A stretch of DNA of 64,000 nucleotides. Origin: Lysobacter sp. HDW10 (GTDB lineage Bacteria; Pseudomonadota; Gammaproteobacteria; Xanthomonadales; Xanthomonadaceae). A program made the translations under genes and the position numbers. Of this stretch, positions 18,833 to 27,419 are shown piece by piece. The DNA lies in contig NZ_CP049864.1 in the NCBI RefSeq assembly GCF_011300685.1, positions 1,480,885-1,544,884 of the forward strand, in the 5' to 3' direction. Below the pieces are notes generated by a model. That model was not told where the DNA came from, ran no database searches, and saw nothing but the letters and a program-made list of their open reading frames with translations. How positions within the stretch are numbered: the stretch's first letter is position 1; every line of letters starts with the position of its first letter.

Positions 18833-19591
18833 TTAGTTGCGCAGTTTGCCGAGCAAGCGCAGGAACTCGATGTACAGCCACACGAGGGTGACCATCAAGC
18901 CGAACGCACCGTACCATTCCATGTACTTCGGCGCACCGCGTTCAACGCCGTTTTCAATGAAGTCAAAATCCAGCACCAAGTTCAGTGCAGCGATGATGAC
19001 CACGAAAACGCTGAAGCCGATACCCAACATGCCGCTGTCATGAATCATCGGGATTGATTTGCCGAAAAAGCCCATGACGATCGAAACGAGGTAGAGCAGA
19101 GCGATACCGGCCGTGGCCGCAAACACGCCAAGCTTGAAGTTTTCGGTGGCTTTGATCAGGCCTGAACGGTAAGCCAAGAGCAAGCCGCCCATGGTGCCCA
19201 TGGTTGCCATCACAGCCTGCAAAACGATGCCTTGGTACTTGGCTTCGAATACGGCCGATACGGCACCGAGGAAGAGGCCTTCAACCAACGCATACAGCGG
19301 CGCGGTGATCGGCGACCATTCTTTCTTGAACACGGTGACCATCGCGAGGATGAAGCCGCCGATCGCACCACCCAGCATGTAGATCGAACCGCCAGCGCTG
19401 AGGTTGCCTGACGCGTCAATCATTTGCGACCAGGCGTAGGCCGCCGACAGACACGAAAGGATCAGGAGAATTGCGGTCTTGTTGACCGTACCGTTCAAGG
19501 TCATTGCATCTGCTGCGCCTCTAACGACGCTGCCGGTGCCCAAATCGAGGAAGGTTGACTCCTTGAGGGCGGGGTTTCCGCTGCGAATCAT
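18833..19591 (-). CDS. Bax inhibitor-1/YccA family membrane protein
   Basis: 252-residue inner-membrane protein with about seven hydrophobic segments and a short soluble N-terminus (MIRSGNPALKESTF). The conserved C-terminal stretch LNLVLDFDFIENGVERGAPKYMEWYGAFGLMVTLVWLY carries the family's paired acidic residues in the last re-entrant helix. In E. coli, YccA modulates the FtsH protease and YbhL/YbhM are relatives; this sequence is the distinct group with a long soluble N-terminus, function unknown. The start at 19591 is chosen because upstream residues are non-homologous and cross the tRNA region. Confidence 0.85.
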   Translation of the reverse strand: MIRSGNPALKESTFLDLGTGSVVRGAADAMTLNGTVNKTAILLILSCLSAAYAWSQMIDASGNLSAGGSIYMLGGAIGGFILAMVTVFKKEWSPITAPLYALVEGLFLGAVSAVFEAKYQGIVLQAVMATMGTMGGLLLAYRSGLIKATENFKLGVFAATAGIALLYLVSIVMGFFGKSIPMIHDSGMLGIGFSVFVVIIAALNLVLDFDFIENGVERGAPKYMEWYGAFGLMVTLVWLYIEFLRLLGKLRN

Positions 19592-19766
19592 GTTTTCTAC
19601 TCCGTATGAATACGACCACATATATGGCGTCAAGCGGAGCATAACGCAAGTTTGTTTAAGGGTTCGCATTGACATCAGGCGGGCCGACAGCCAAAATGCC
19701 CGTCTTCGCAAAACACAACGAGCCATAGGCATGCCTTGGCGGGCGGGTGCGACGGAAAGCTCTCGT

Positions 19767-19843
19767 CGGGGTATAGCGCAGTCTGGTAGCGCGCCTGCTT
19801 TGGGAGCAGGATGTCGGGGGTTCGAATCCCTCTACCCCGACCA
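19767..19843 (+). tRNA. tRNA-Pro(TGG)
   Basis: 77-nt cloverleaf. Acceptor CGGGGTA pairs with TACCCCG; the anticodon arm CCTGC-TTTGGGA-GCAGG has anticodon TGG; T-loop GTTCGAATC; CCA is encoded. First of five tRNAs in a cluster. Confidence 0.97.
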
Positions 19844-19862
19844 ACTCTGGTTTGATCCGATT

Positions 19863-19939
19863 GCGCCCGTAGCTCAACCGGATAGAGCACCGGCCTTCTA
19901 AGCCGGTGGTTGCAGGTTCGATTCCTGCCGGGCGCGCCA
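19863..19939 (+). tRNA. tRNA-Arg(TCT)
   Basis: 77-nt cloverleaf. Acceptor GCGCCCG pairs with CGGGCGC, discriminator G, encoded CCA; anticodon stem CCGGC/GCCGG, loop CTTCTAA, anticodon TCT; T-loop GTTCGATTC. Confidence 0.97.
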
Positions 19940-19964
19940 GTTGTGTTTTGAGGTCGTTTCAATG

Positions 19965-20041
19965 GTGGCTGTAGCTCAGTTGGTTAGAGTTCTGGATTGT
20001 GATTCCAGTGGTCGGGGGTTCGAGTCCCCTCAGCCACCCCA
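19965..20041 (+). tRNA. tRNA-His(GTG)
   Basis: Acceptor GTGGCTG pairs with CAGCCAC, then C73 and encoded CCA. A G at 19964 can serve as the extra G-1 opposite C73, typical of tRNA-His. Anticodon stem CTGGA/TCCAG with loop TTGTGAT, anticodon GTG. Confidence 0.97.
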
Positions 20042-20095
20042 TTGATTCAAGTGCCTATTCACAATGAAACAGGCGCACGATACAATTTGCAGTTC

Positions 20096-20171
20096 GGGCT
20101 GTTAGCTCAGTTGGTAGAGCAGTTGACTCTTAATCAATAGGTCGAAGGTTCGAATCCTTCACAGCCCACCA
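20096..20171 (+). tRNA. tRNA-Lys(CTT)
   Basis: 76-nt cloverleaf. Acceptor GGGCTGT pairs with ACAGCCC, discriminator A, encoded CCA; anticodon loop CTCTTAA gives anticodon CTT. Followed by a terminator hairpin. Confidence 0.96.
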
Positions 20172-20176
20172 TCTTG

Positions 20177-20207
20177 AAAACCCTGCCAGAAGGCGGGGTT
20201 TTTCTTT
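20177..20207 (+). terminator. Terminator after the tRNA-Lys gene
   Basis: Stem AACCCTGCC/GGCGGGGTT with AGAA loop followed by TTTCTTT. Ends the first four-tRNA unit 24 bp before tRNA-Leu. Confidence 0.8.
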
Positions 20208-20230
20208 GATTGGCTTACAATTTTGAAATT

Positions 20231-20580
<350 letters not shown>

Positions 20581-21879
20581 ATGCAAGTTTCAATCGAATC
20601 CACAGGCAATTTGGGCCGCCGCGTTACGTTCCGCGTGCCGTCCAGCGATTTCAATAACAAAGTGGGTTCGCGCCTGCGCGAAATTGCGCGCGACGCACGC
20701 ATCAATGGCTTCCGCCCGGGCAAGGTCCCGACCAGCGTGATCGACAAGCGTTTTGGCGCGCAGGTCCGCGGTGAACTGCTTGACGAAATGTTGCGCGAAG
20801 GTTTTGGCAAGGCCGTAGAAGGTCAAGAACTGCGTATCGCCGGCAATCCGCGTATCAGTCCGGACCAAGGCGCTGCAACTGAAGGTGAGCTCGCTTATGT
20901 CGCTGACTTCGAATTGGTGCCGGATTTCGGCAAGGTCGACGTTTCAGCACTGGAAGTGACGCGCTACACGGCAGAAGTGACAGACGCCGACGTCGACAAC
21001 ATGATCGAGAACTTGCGTGCGCAACGCCGCAGCTGGTCGCCGGTGGATCGCGCCGCGAAAGACGGTGATTTGACTGACGTCGAAATGTGGGGCGAGCTCG
21101 ACGGTAAGCGCATGCCGCCGCAGGGCGCGGATGTGTCTGCGACCGTGATCGGTTCGAAGGCGATGTTGGCAGATATTGAAAACGCATTGACCGGCATGAA
21201 GACGGGCGATGAAAAAACCCTCGACGTGACCTTTCCGGCAGATTGGGGCAACCAAGAAATTGCCGGCAAAACGGCCAAGACCAACATTAAAGTGACGCAA
21301 GTGGCTGAAGCCACTTTGCCGGAAGTCGATCAAGCTTTCATTCGCAGCTTTGGTGTGAAGAGCGGTGACGCGGATCAATTCCGCGGTGATATTCGCGCAA
21401 ACCTTGAACGCGAATTGAAAGGCGCATTGATGCACCGTTTGCGTAGCGAAGTGGGTGAGGCCTTGATCAAGGCCTACGCCGAAACCGAGCTGCCGCCGCA
21501 AATGATTCAAGAAGAAGCGCAAGCCATGGCCAACAATGACGCGGCGCAAGCTGCGCAAATGGGTCAGAAGATGGAAGCATTGCCGGGTCCTTACGCTGAC
21601 GCTGCACGCAAGCGCGTCCTCGTCGGCCTCTTGGTGGGCGAAGTGGCACGTCAAAACAATTTGCGTTTGGACACCAACCGCTTGATGGAAACGATGCGTC
21701 TGATCGCTTCGACCTACGAGCAGCCGCAAGAGGTCATTGATTTGTACCGCAATGACCCCCAACTTATGCAAGGACTGCAAAATCGTGTGATGGAAGAGCA
21801 AGTGATCGATTGGATCGCGGATCAAGCCAAACACAACGATGCGCAGCTAAGCTTCCAAGAAGCGATTCGTCCGGAATAA
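20581..21879 (+). CDS. tig: Trigger factor (peptidyl-prolyl isomerase chaperone)
   Basis: Ribosome-associated chaperone, 432 residues. Ribosome-binding N-terminal domain carries the GFRPGKVP signature (residues about 44-51), followed by an FKBP-type isomerase domain (about 160-240) and the C-terminal helical chaperone arms. The start at 20581 follows AGGAG by 6 bp; an upstream in-frame GTG at 20563 is less likely. It heads the classic tig-clpP-clpX-lon order, placing folding and proteolysis genes together. Confidence 0.96.
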   Translation: MQVSIESTGNLGRRVTFRVPSSDFNNKVGSRLREIARDARINGFRPGKVPTSVIDKRFGAQVRGELLDEMLREGFGKAVEGQELRIAGNPRISPDQGAATEGELAYVADFELVPDFGKVDVSALEVTRYTAEVTDADVDNMIENLRAQRRSWSPVDRAAKDGDLTDVEMWGELDGKRMPPQGADVSATVIGSKAMLADIENALTGMKTGDEKTLDVTFPADWGNQEIAGKTAKTNIKVTQVAEATLPEVDQAFIRSFGVKSGDADQFRGDIRANLERELKGALMHRLRSEVGEALIKAYAETELPPQMIQEEAQAMANNDAAQAAQMGQKMEALPGPYADAARKRVLVGLLVGEVARQNNLRLDTNRLMETMRLIASTYEQPQEVIDLYRNDPQLMQGLQNRVMEEQVIDWIADQAKHNDAQLSFQEAIRPE

Positions 21880-21909
21880 TCCGGCCGAAAGCCATAACAG
21901 GGAAACCGG

Positions 21910-22536
21910 ATGAGCATTGAAACCAAGAATTTGAATCTCGTGCCGATGGTGGTGGAGCAATCCAGCCGAGGCGAACGCGCGTATGACATCTATTCGCGCC
22001 TGTTGAAAGAACGTGTCATTTTCTTGGTTGGTCCGATTGACGATTACATGGCCAATGTCATCGTCGCCCAGCTGTTGTTCCTCGAAGCCGAAAACCCCGA
22101 GAAAGACATCAGTCTGTATATCAATTCGCCGGGCGGCGTCGTAACCGCGGGTATGGCGATCTACGACACGATGCAATTCATCAAGCCGGACGTCTCCACG
22201 ATTTGTGTGGGGCAGGCCGCTTCGATGGGTGCGCTGTTGCTGGCTTCGGGCGCAGCCGGAAAGCGCTATGCCTTGCCGAACGCGCGCGTCATGATTCACC
22301 AGCCGCTGGGTGGCTTCCAAGGCCAGGCCACCGATATCGACATTCATGCACGTGAAATTCTGACCCTGCGTCAGCGCTTGAATGAAGTGTTGGCCAAGCA
22401 CACGGGTCAATCCCTTGAAACCATCGCGCGCGATACCGAGCGAGACAATTTCAAGAGCGCCGAAGCCGCGCGTGATTACGGCTTGGTCGACCAGGTCATC
22501 GAACGACGCCTTGACGACACCATTCAGGCTAGCTGA
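21910..22536 (+). CDS. clpP: ATP-dependent Clp protease proteolytic subunit ClpP
   Basis: Serine peptidase subunit of ClpXP, 208 residues. Catalytic Ser105 lies in [11 protein letters not shown] and His130 in MIHQPLGG; the handle-helix region ARDTERDNF and oxyanion-loop [11 protein letters not shown] are present. The start [17 protein letters not shown] includes the short propeptide usual for the family. A CAGGGAAA ribosome site precedes it. It lies 30 bp after tig and is followed 112 bp later by clpX. Confidence 0.98.
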   Translation: MSIETKNLNLVPMVVEQSSRGERAYDIYSRLLKERVIFLVGPIDDYMANVIVAQLLFLEAENPEKDISLYINSPGGVVTAGMAIYDTMQFIKPDVSTICVGQAASMGALLLASGAAGKRYALPNARVMIHQPLGGFQGQATDIDIHAREILTLRQRLNEVLAKHTGQSLETIARDTERDNFKSAEAARDYGLVDQVIERRLDDTIQAS

Positions 22537-22590
22537 TTTCTTGGCCGAAGCCCTCACAGGGCACTGATCTGACAGGGTTTTCCGGGGTGC

Positions 22591-22618
22591 TTGGCATCCT
22601 GGAATGCTGTGCTATTCT
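22591..22618 (+). promoter_or_regulatory. Possible sigma-70 promoter for clpX
   Basis: TTGGCA (22591-22596), a 16-bp spacer and TATTCT (22613-22618) stand 30 bp before the clpX start. A reasonable but unproven match to the -35/-10 consensus, allowing clpX expression separate from clpP. Confidence 0.4.
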
Positions 22619-22648
22619 CCAAATGCAACTGGATTTACTGGGAAAATA

Positions 22649-23950
22649 ATGAGCGAAGACCGTTCGGGCCGAACATCCGACACATCAAAAGTCCTGTTCT
22701 GCTCCTTCTGTGGAAAGAGTCAGCATGAAGTGCGACGTCTGATCGCGGGTCCTGCCGTCCACATTTGCGACGAATGCGTCGAATTGTGCAATGACATCAT
22801 CCGTGAAGAGTTGGATCCGAAATCGGATGCCACACGGAGCTCGCTGCCTAAGCCACACGAAATTCTTGAAGTACTGAATCAGTACGTCATCGGGCAAGCA
22901 CGCGCCAAAAAGACCTTGGCCGTTGCTGTCTACAACCACTACAAGCGGATTGAAAGCCGTCAAAAGTCTGACGACATCGAGCTGTCGAAGTCGAACATTC
23001 TGTTGGTCGGTCCCACGGGCTCGGGTAAAACGTTGTTGGCCGAGACCTTGGCACGCACGCTCAATGTGCCGTTCACCATGGCGGATGCCACCACGCTGAC
23101 CGAAGCCGGTTACGTTGGTGAAGATGTCGAAAACATCATTCAAAAGCTTTTGCAGAAATGCGATTACGACGTCGACAAAGCCCAACAAGGCATTGTCTAC
23201 ATCGATGAAATCGACAAGATCTCTCGCAAGAGCGAAAACCCGTCGATCACGCGCGACGTGTCGGGCGAAGGCGTTCAACAAGCGCTGCTCAAATTGATCG
23301 AAGGCACCGTTGCGTCGATTCCGCCGCAAGGTGGCCGTAAACACCCGCAGCAAGAGTTCCTGCAAGTCGATACACGCAACATTTTGTTCATCGTCGGCGG
23401 TGCATTTGCAGGCTTGGACAAAGTCATTTCGCAACGCACCACAGACTCCGGCGGCATCGGCTTCTCGGCGAAGGTGAAGAGCAGCGAACGCAAACTCGAA
23501 ACGGGCAAGGTGCTCGCTGAAGTCGAACCCGAAGATTTGATCAAGTTCGGTTTGATTCCAGAATTCGTGGGCCGCTTGCCGGTGGTAGCAACGCTTGAGG
23601 AATTGGATGAAGCCGCGCTGGTCATGATCCTGTCAGAGCCGAAAAACGCCATCACCAAACAATTCCGTCGATTGTTCGAAATGGAAGGCGTTGAACTCGA
23701 GTTCCGTCCCGAAGCCTTGAACGCCATTGCACGTAAAGCGTTGAAGCGGAAGACGGGTGCACGCGGTCTGCGCACCATTGTCGAATCGGTTTTGCTCGAT
23801 ACGATGTATGACCTGCCGTCGTTAGAAGGCGTCAGCAAAGTGGTGGTGGACGAATCGGTAATTGAGAATCGCACCCCGCCGTACTTGATCTATGACCCGG
23901 CCGCGGCGGCGGCAGCTGCGCCGCAACAGAAGCTCGCAAGCGGCGAGTGA
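22649..23950 (+). CDS. clpX: ATP-dependent Clp protease ATPase subunit ClpX
   Basis: AAA+ unfoldase that feeds substrates to ClpP; 433 residues. N-terminal zinc-binding domain with Cys18, Cys21, Cys40 and Cys43; Walker A GPTGSGKT at 121-128; Walker [11 protein letters not shown]; pore loop GYVGEDVE; the ClpP-docking IGF-type loop appears as GGIGFSAKV; sensor-2 GARGLR. The start at 22649 is preceded by GGGAAAA. The C-terminus is an Ala-rich tail. A terminator follows. Confidence 0.98.
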   Translation: MSEDRSGRTSDTSKVLFCSFCGKSQHEVRRLIAGPAVHICDECVELCNDIIREELDPKSDATRSSLPKPHEILEVLNQYVIGQARAKKTLAVAVYNHYKRIESRQKSDDIELSKSNILLVGPTGSGKTLLAETLARTLNVPFTMADATTLTEAGYVGEDVENIIQKLLQKCDYDVDKAQQGIVYIDEIDKISRKSENPSITRDVSGEGVQQALLKLIEGTVASIPPQGGRKHPQQEFLQVDTRNILFIVGGAFAGLDKVISQRTTDSGGIGFSAKVKSSERKLETGKVLAEVEPEDLIKFGLIPEFVGRLPVVATLEELDEAALVMILSEPKNAITKQFRRLFEMEGVELEFRPEALNAIARKALKRKTGARGLRTIVESVLLDTMYDLPSLEGVSKVVVDESVIENRTPPYLIYDPAAAAAAAPQQKLASGE

Positions 23951-23953
23951 AGC

Positions 23954-23980
23954 AATGGGCGCCTTTAGGCGCCCATTTAC
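23954..23980 (+). terminator. Terminator after clpX
   Basis: Stem AATGGGCGCC/GGCGCCCATT with a TTTA loop; only a short T run follows. It separates clpX from the independently promoted lon. Confidence 0.75.
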
Positions 23981-24017
23981 ATTGTGGGGAGGTTTGATTC
24001 ACTTCACGCACGTTAGG

Positions 24018-24045
24018 CTTGCATTGGGGCCCCAAGCCCCCATGT
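24018..24045 (+). promoter_or_regulatory. Heat-shock (sigma-32-type) promoter candidate for lon
   Basis: CTTGCA at 24018-24023, a 14-bp spacer and CCCCATGT at 24038-24045 closely match the E. coli sigma-32 consensus (CTTGAA, 13-15 bp, CCCCATNT). The spacer holds the palindrome TTGGGGCCCCAA. The lon start is 54 bp downstream. Confidence 0.65.
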
Positions 24046-24099
24046 CATTTGAAATGAAGGCTGCTTTGAACGCAGTCGTGAACAATCAGGAATCCGAAA

Positions 24100-26643
24100 G
24101 TGGAAGAAGCGAAAGAGATCACCGAACAAGACACCCCGAGCATCACCACGCCGGAGGGCATGGTGCCGGTGTTGCCGCTGCGCGATGTGGTCGTGTTTCC
24201 GAGCATGGTGATCCCGTTATTCGTCGGCCGAGAAAAGTCGATTCGTGCACTTGAAGCCGCCATGGCCGGCGACAAGCGCATTTTATTGCTCGCGCAAGTC
24301 TCACCCGATATCGATGATCCGGAACGCAACGATTTGTACACCGTCGGTGCGATGTCGCAAGTGTTGCAAATGCTGAAGCTGCCCGACGGCACCATCAAGG
24401 TGTTAGTCGAAGGCATCTCGCGTGCGCGCGTCATCGATATGATGCAACACGAAAGTGCGTTGTTCGCACACACCGAAACCTTGCATGAAAATGCAGAGGG
24501 CGAAGCGTCCGAGATTGAAGCCTTAAGTCGTTCGCTCATCGGGTTGTTCGAGCAATATGTCAAAACCAATCGCAAATTGCCGCCAGAGCTGCTGCAATCC
24601 TTGAGCGGTATCGAAGACCCCGCGCGCGTCTCTGACACAGTGTCTGCGCACCTGTCCGTGCGCTTGCCGGATAAGCAAAAACTCTTAGAAACGGTTGATC
24701 CTGGCGCGCGCCTTGAACAACTGATTGCGCTCGTCGATGGCGAGCTTGATGTGCAGCAACTTGAAAAGCGTATTCGCGGCCGTGTGAAATCTCAAATGGA
24801 GAAGAGCCAGCGCGAGTACTACCTCAACGAGCAAATGAAGGCCATCCAAAAAGAGCTGGGTGACTTGGACGAAGCGCCCAATGAAATGGATGCGCTGACG
24901 ATCAAGATTGCCGATGCCGGCATGCCGAAGCCGGTTGAAACGAAAGCCAAGGCAGAGCTGTCGAAGCTCAAACAAATGTCAACAATGTCGGCAGAGGCGG
25001 GCGTCATCCGTAACTATCTGGATTGGTTGCTCGGTGTCCCTTGGAAGAAGCGCAGCAAAGTGCGTCGCGACCTCAAGTTGGCGCAAGAAACCTTGGACGA
25101 AGATCACTTTGGGTTGGAACGCGTCAAAGAACGCATTCTCGAATACCTTGCAGTCCAATCACGCGTTTCGAAGATGAAAGCCCCGATCTTGTGCCTGGTC
25201 GGCCCACCTGGCGTCGGTAAGACTTCGCTCGGCCAATCCATTGCCAAGGCGACGAACCGCCAATTCGTGCGCATGGCCTTGGGCGGTGTGCGCGATGAAG
25301 CTGAAATCCGCGGACACCGCCGAACCTACGTGGGTTCGATGCCAGGCCGCATCGTGCAGAACCTCAACAAGTCGGGCACCCGCAATCCGCTCTTCGTACT
25401 CGATGAAATCGACAAGATGGCAATGGATTTTCGCGGCGATCCGTCGTCGGCATTGTTGGAAGTGCTGGATCCGGAGCAAAACCATTCGTTCAACGACCAC
25501 TATTTGGAGGTCGATCTGGACCTTTCTGAAGTGATGTTCATCGCAACCTCCAATTCGATGAATATCCCGGGTCCTTTGCTGGACCGCATGGAAGTCATCC
25601 GCATTCCGGGTTACACGGAAGAAGAAAAGCTCAACATCGCGATTCGCTACTTGATTCCCAAGCAGATGAAAGCCAATGGCTTGCGTGAAGGTGAGCTTGA
25701 GATCGATGAAAGCGCGGTGCGTGACATCGTGCGTTACTACACACGCGAAAGCGGTGTGCGTAATCTCGAGCGCGAGATCGCCCGAATCTGCCGCCGCGTG
25801 GTGAAGCAAATTGCACTGGCCGGCCCGCAAATGCCTTCGCCTTCGAAGACCAAGAAGGCTGCCGCCAAGAAGGCGAGCAAAGCGCCACGAAAGGCGAAGC
25901 CCAACACCGTGCGAGTTGACGAAGGCAACCTCGATAAGTATTTGGACGTGCGCCGGTTTGATTTCGGTCGCGCTGAAGAAGACAACGAAATCGGCTTGGT
26001 CACCGGCTTGGCATGGACCGAAGTCGGCGGCGACCTCCTTCAAATCGAATCCACCTTGGTGCCAGGCAAGGGCGGCGTCACGCTGACGGGGCAACTGGGC
26101 AACGTCATGAAGGAATCGGCGTCTGCTGCGCTCTCCGTCGTACGCGCGCGCGCTGAGCGCCTGGGCATCGACCCGGACTTCCTTGGCAAGTTCGACCTGC
26201 ACGTGCACGTGCCGGACGGCGCGACGCCCAAGGACGGCCCGAGCGCAGGTATCGCGATGACCACCTCGCTCGTCTCAACGCTGACCAAGATTCCGGTGCG
26301 CGCGGATGTCGCGATGACCGGGGAAATCACCCTGCGCGGTCGCGTTACCGCCATCGGGGGCCTCAAAGAGAAGCTTTTGGCGGCGCTACGCGGTGGCATC
26401 CGAACGGTGATCATTCCGGATGAAAACGCCAAAGATCTCGCTGATTTGCCGAAAGCCGTCACCGAAAACCTGCGCATCGTTCCGGTGAAATGGATCGACG
26501 AGGTGCTGGATCTTGCCTTGGAAAGCCCGATTACTGTCGGTAAGAAGCCGGCAACGGGCGGCAAGAAGGCCGCTTCGAATGCACCCACAAAGCAAGCTTC
26601 ACGACGCCGAGAATCCACCCGGGTTCGCGGTGTCAAGCACTAA
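24100..26643 (+). CDS. lon: ATP-dependent protease La (Lon)
   Basis: AAA+ serine protease for misfolded and regulatory proteins; 847 residues against 784 in E. coli. N-terminal substrate domain begins at [13 protein letters not shown]; Walker A GPPGVGKT at about 368-375; Walker [11 protein letters not shown]; catalytic Ser715 in PKDGPSAG, with the Lys further on. The extra length is a Lys/Ala-rich linker (about 573-605) between the ATPase and protease domains and a basic C-terminal tail. The start is GTG at 24100 with AGGAA upstream; the ATG at 24160 would cut into the conserved start region. Heat-shock control is suggested by the promoter at 24018. Confidence 0.97.
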   Translation: MEEAKEITEQDTPSITTPEGMVPVLPLRDVVVFPSMVIPLFVGREKSIRALEAAMAGDKRILLLAQVSPDIDDPERNDLYTVGAMSQVLQMLKLPDGTIKVLVEGISRARVIDMMQHESALFAHTETLHENAEGEASEIEALSRSLIGLFEQYVKTNRKLPPELLQSLSGIEDPARVSDTVSAHLSVRLPDKQKLLETVDPGARLEQLIALVDGELDVQQLEKRIRGRVKSQMEKSQREYYLNEQMKAIQKELGDLDEAPNEMDALTIKIADAGMPKPVETKAKAELSKLKQMSTMSAEAGVIRNYLDWLLGVPWKKRSKVRRDLKLAQETLDEDHFGLERVKERILEYLAVQSRVSKMKAPILCLVGPPGVGKTSLGQSIAKATNRQFVRMALGGVRDEAEIRGHRRTYVGSMPGRIVQNLNKSGTRNPLFVLDEIDKMAMDFRGDPSSALLEVLDPEQNHSFNDHYLEVDLDLSEVMFIATSNSMNIPGPLLDRMEVIRIPGYTEEEKLNIAIRYLIPKQMKANGLREGELEIDESAVRDIVRYYTRESGVRNLEREIARICRRVVKQIALAGPQMPSPSKTKKAAAKKASKAPRKAKPNTVRVDEGNLDKYLDVRRFDFGRAEEDNEIGLVTGLAWTEVGGDLLQIESTLVPGKGGVTLTGQLGNVMKESASAALSVVRARAERLGIDPDFLGKFDLHVHVPDGATPKDGPSAGIAMTTSLVSTLTKIPVRADVAMTGEITLRGRVTAIGGLKEKLLAALRGGIRTVIIPDENAKDLADLPKAVTENLRIVPVKWIDEVLDLALESPITVGKKPATGGKKAASNAPTKQASRRRESTRVRGVKH

Positions 26644-26672
26644 AACCCAGTCATTGCAAGCGTTACACGCGC

Positions 26673-26702
26673 TTGCGGTGGCACGGGAAACGCTGGTATA
26701 AC
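26673..26702 (+). promoter_or_regulatory. Possible sigma-70 promoter for hupB
   Basis: TTGCGG at 26673-26678, an 18-bp spacer and TATAAC at 26697-26702, about 100 bp before the hupB start. Plausible promoter by consensus only. Confidence 0.45.
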
Positions 26703-26803
26703 GATTCGCTCGATCCGGCGAAGTTTTAGCCACCTGTCCCCCGCGGTAGATCGAAACATTTATTTCACGATGGTCGAGATGACCATCCATTCTGGAGAAC
26801 CAA

Positions 26804-27079
26804 ATGAACAAGGGTGAATTCATCGACGCAGTCGCAGAAGCGGCCGGCATGTCCAAAGTTGATGCAGGTCGTGCGGTCGACGCCGTTGTGGCCACTGTGA
26901 CCAAAACGTTGAAGAGCGGCGATTCGATTGCGTTGGTCGGCTTCGGTACCTTCGAAGTGCGTAACCGTGCAGAACGCACCGGTCGCAACCCGAAGACCAA
27001 AGAGCCGATCACCATTCCGGCATCGAAAGCAGCTGCATTCAAGCCGGGCAAGGCTCTTAAAGACGCCGTCAACAGCTGA
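26804..27079 (+). CDS. hupB: DNA-binding protein HU-beta
   Basis: 91-residue nucleoid protein of the HU/IHF family that bends and compacts DNA. It starts [18 protein letters not shown]; the flexible DNA-binding arm contains the family signature [18 protein letters not shown], with the intercalating proline in RNPKT. The position directly after lon is conserved in gammaproteobacteria and identifies it as HU-beta. Ribosome site GGAGAA precedes the ATG. Confidence 0.97.
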   Translation: MNKGEFIDAVAEAAGMSKVDAGRAVDAVVATVTKTLKSGDSIALVGFGTFEVRNRAERTGRNPKTKEPITIPASKAAAFKPGKALKDAVNS

Positions 27080-27095
27080 TAGCGACTTCGAGTTC

Positions 27096-27170
27096 GGGCG
27101 CTTAGCTCAGCGGTAGAGCGTCTCCTTTACACGGAGAGGGTCGGGGGTTCGATCCCCTCAGCGCCCACCA
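27096..27170 (+). tRNA. tRNA-Val(TAC)
   Basis: 75-nt cloverleaf. Acceptor GGGCGCT pairs with AGCGCCC, discriminator A, encoded CCA; anticodon stem TCTCC/GGAGA with loop TTTACAC, anticodon TAC. It begins 16 bp after the hupB stop. Confidence 0.97.
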
Positions 27171-27237
27171 GTTTTAAAGTTGTTGAAAATTAGTGTTGCA
27201 AAGCGATGAAGTGTTGTATTAAACTTTCGCGCTTCAT

Positions 27238-27314
27238 GGAGCGGTAGTTCAGTTGGTTAGAATGCTGGCCTGTCACGCCGGAGGTCGCGGGTTCGAGTCC
27301 CGTCCGCTCCGCCA
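27238..27314 (+). tRNA. tRNA-Asp(GTC)
   Basis: 77-nt cloverleaf. Acceptor GGAGCGG pairs with CCGCTCC, discriminator G, encoded CCA; the anticodon arm GCTGGCCTGTCACGCCGG carries anticodon GTC. Confidence 0.97.
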
Positions 27315-27322
27315 TTTGAAGC

Positions 27323-27358
27323 AAAAAACCCTGCAGAGATGCGGGGTTTTTTGTTTTT
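27323..27358 (+). terminator. Terminator after tRNA-Asp
   Basis: Stem AAAACCCTGCA/TGCGGGGTTTT with GAGA loop followed by a long T-rich run. It ends the hupB-tRNA unit about 60 bp before ppiD. Confidence 0.9.
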
Positions 27359-27419
27359 GCACGAAGCGCTCATAGCCGCATTCGCGTTAAACTGCACAGT
27401 CACGTCCGGAAACCGAAAT

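Noticed and set aside
19675-19962. Minus-strand frames across the tRNA cluster (about 70-95 codons)
   Set aside because: They are antisense translations of tRNA-Pro and tRNA-Arg, with no independent coding signs.
24042-24099. ATG at 24042 as the lon start
   Set aside because: It is in a different frame from Lon and overlaps the -10 of the heat-shock-like promoter.
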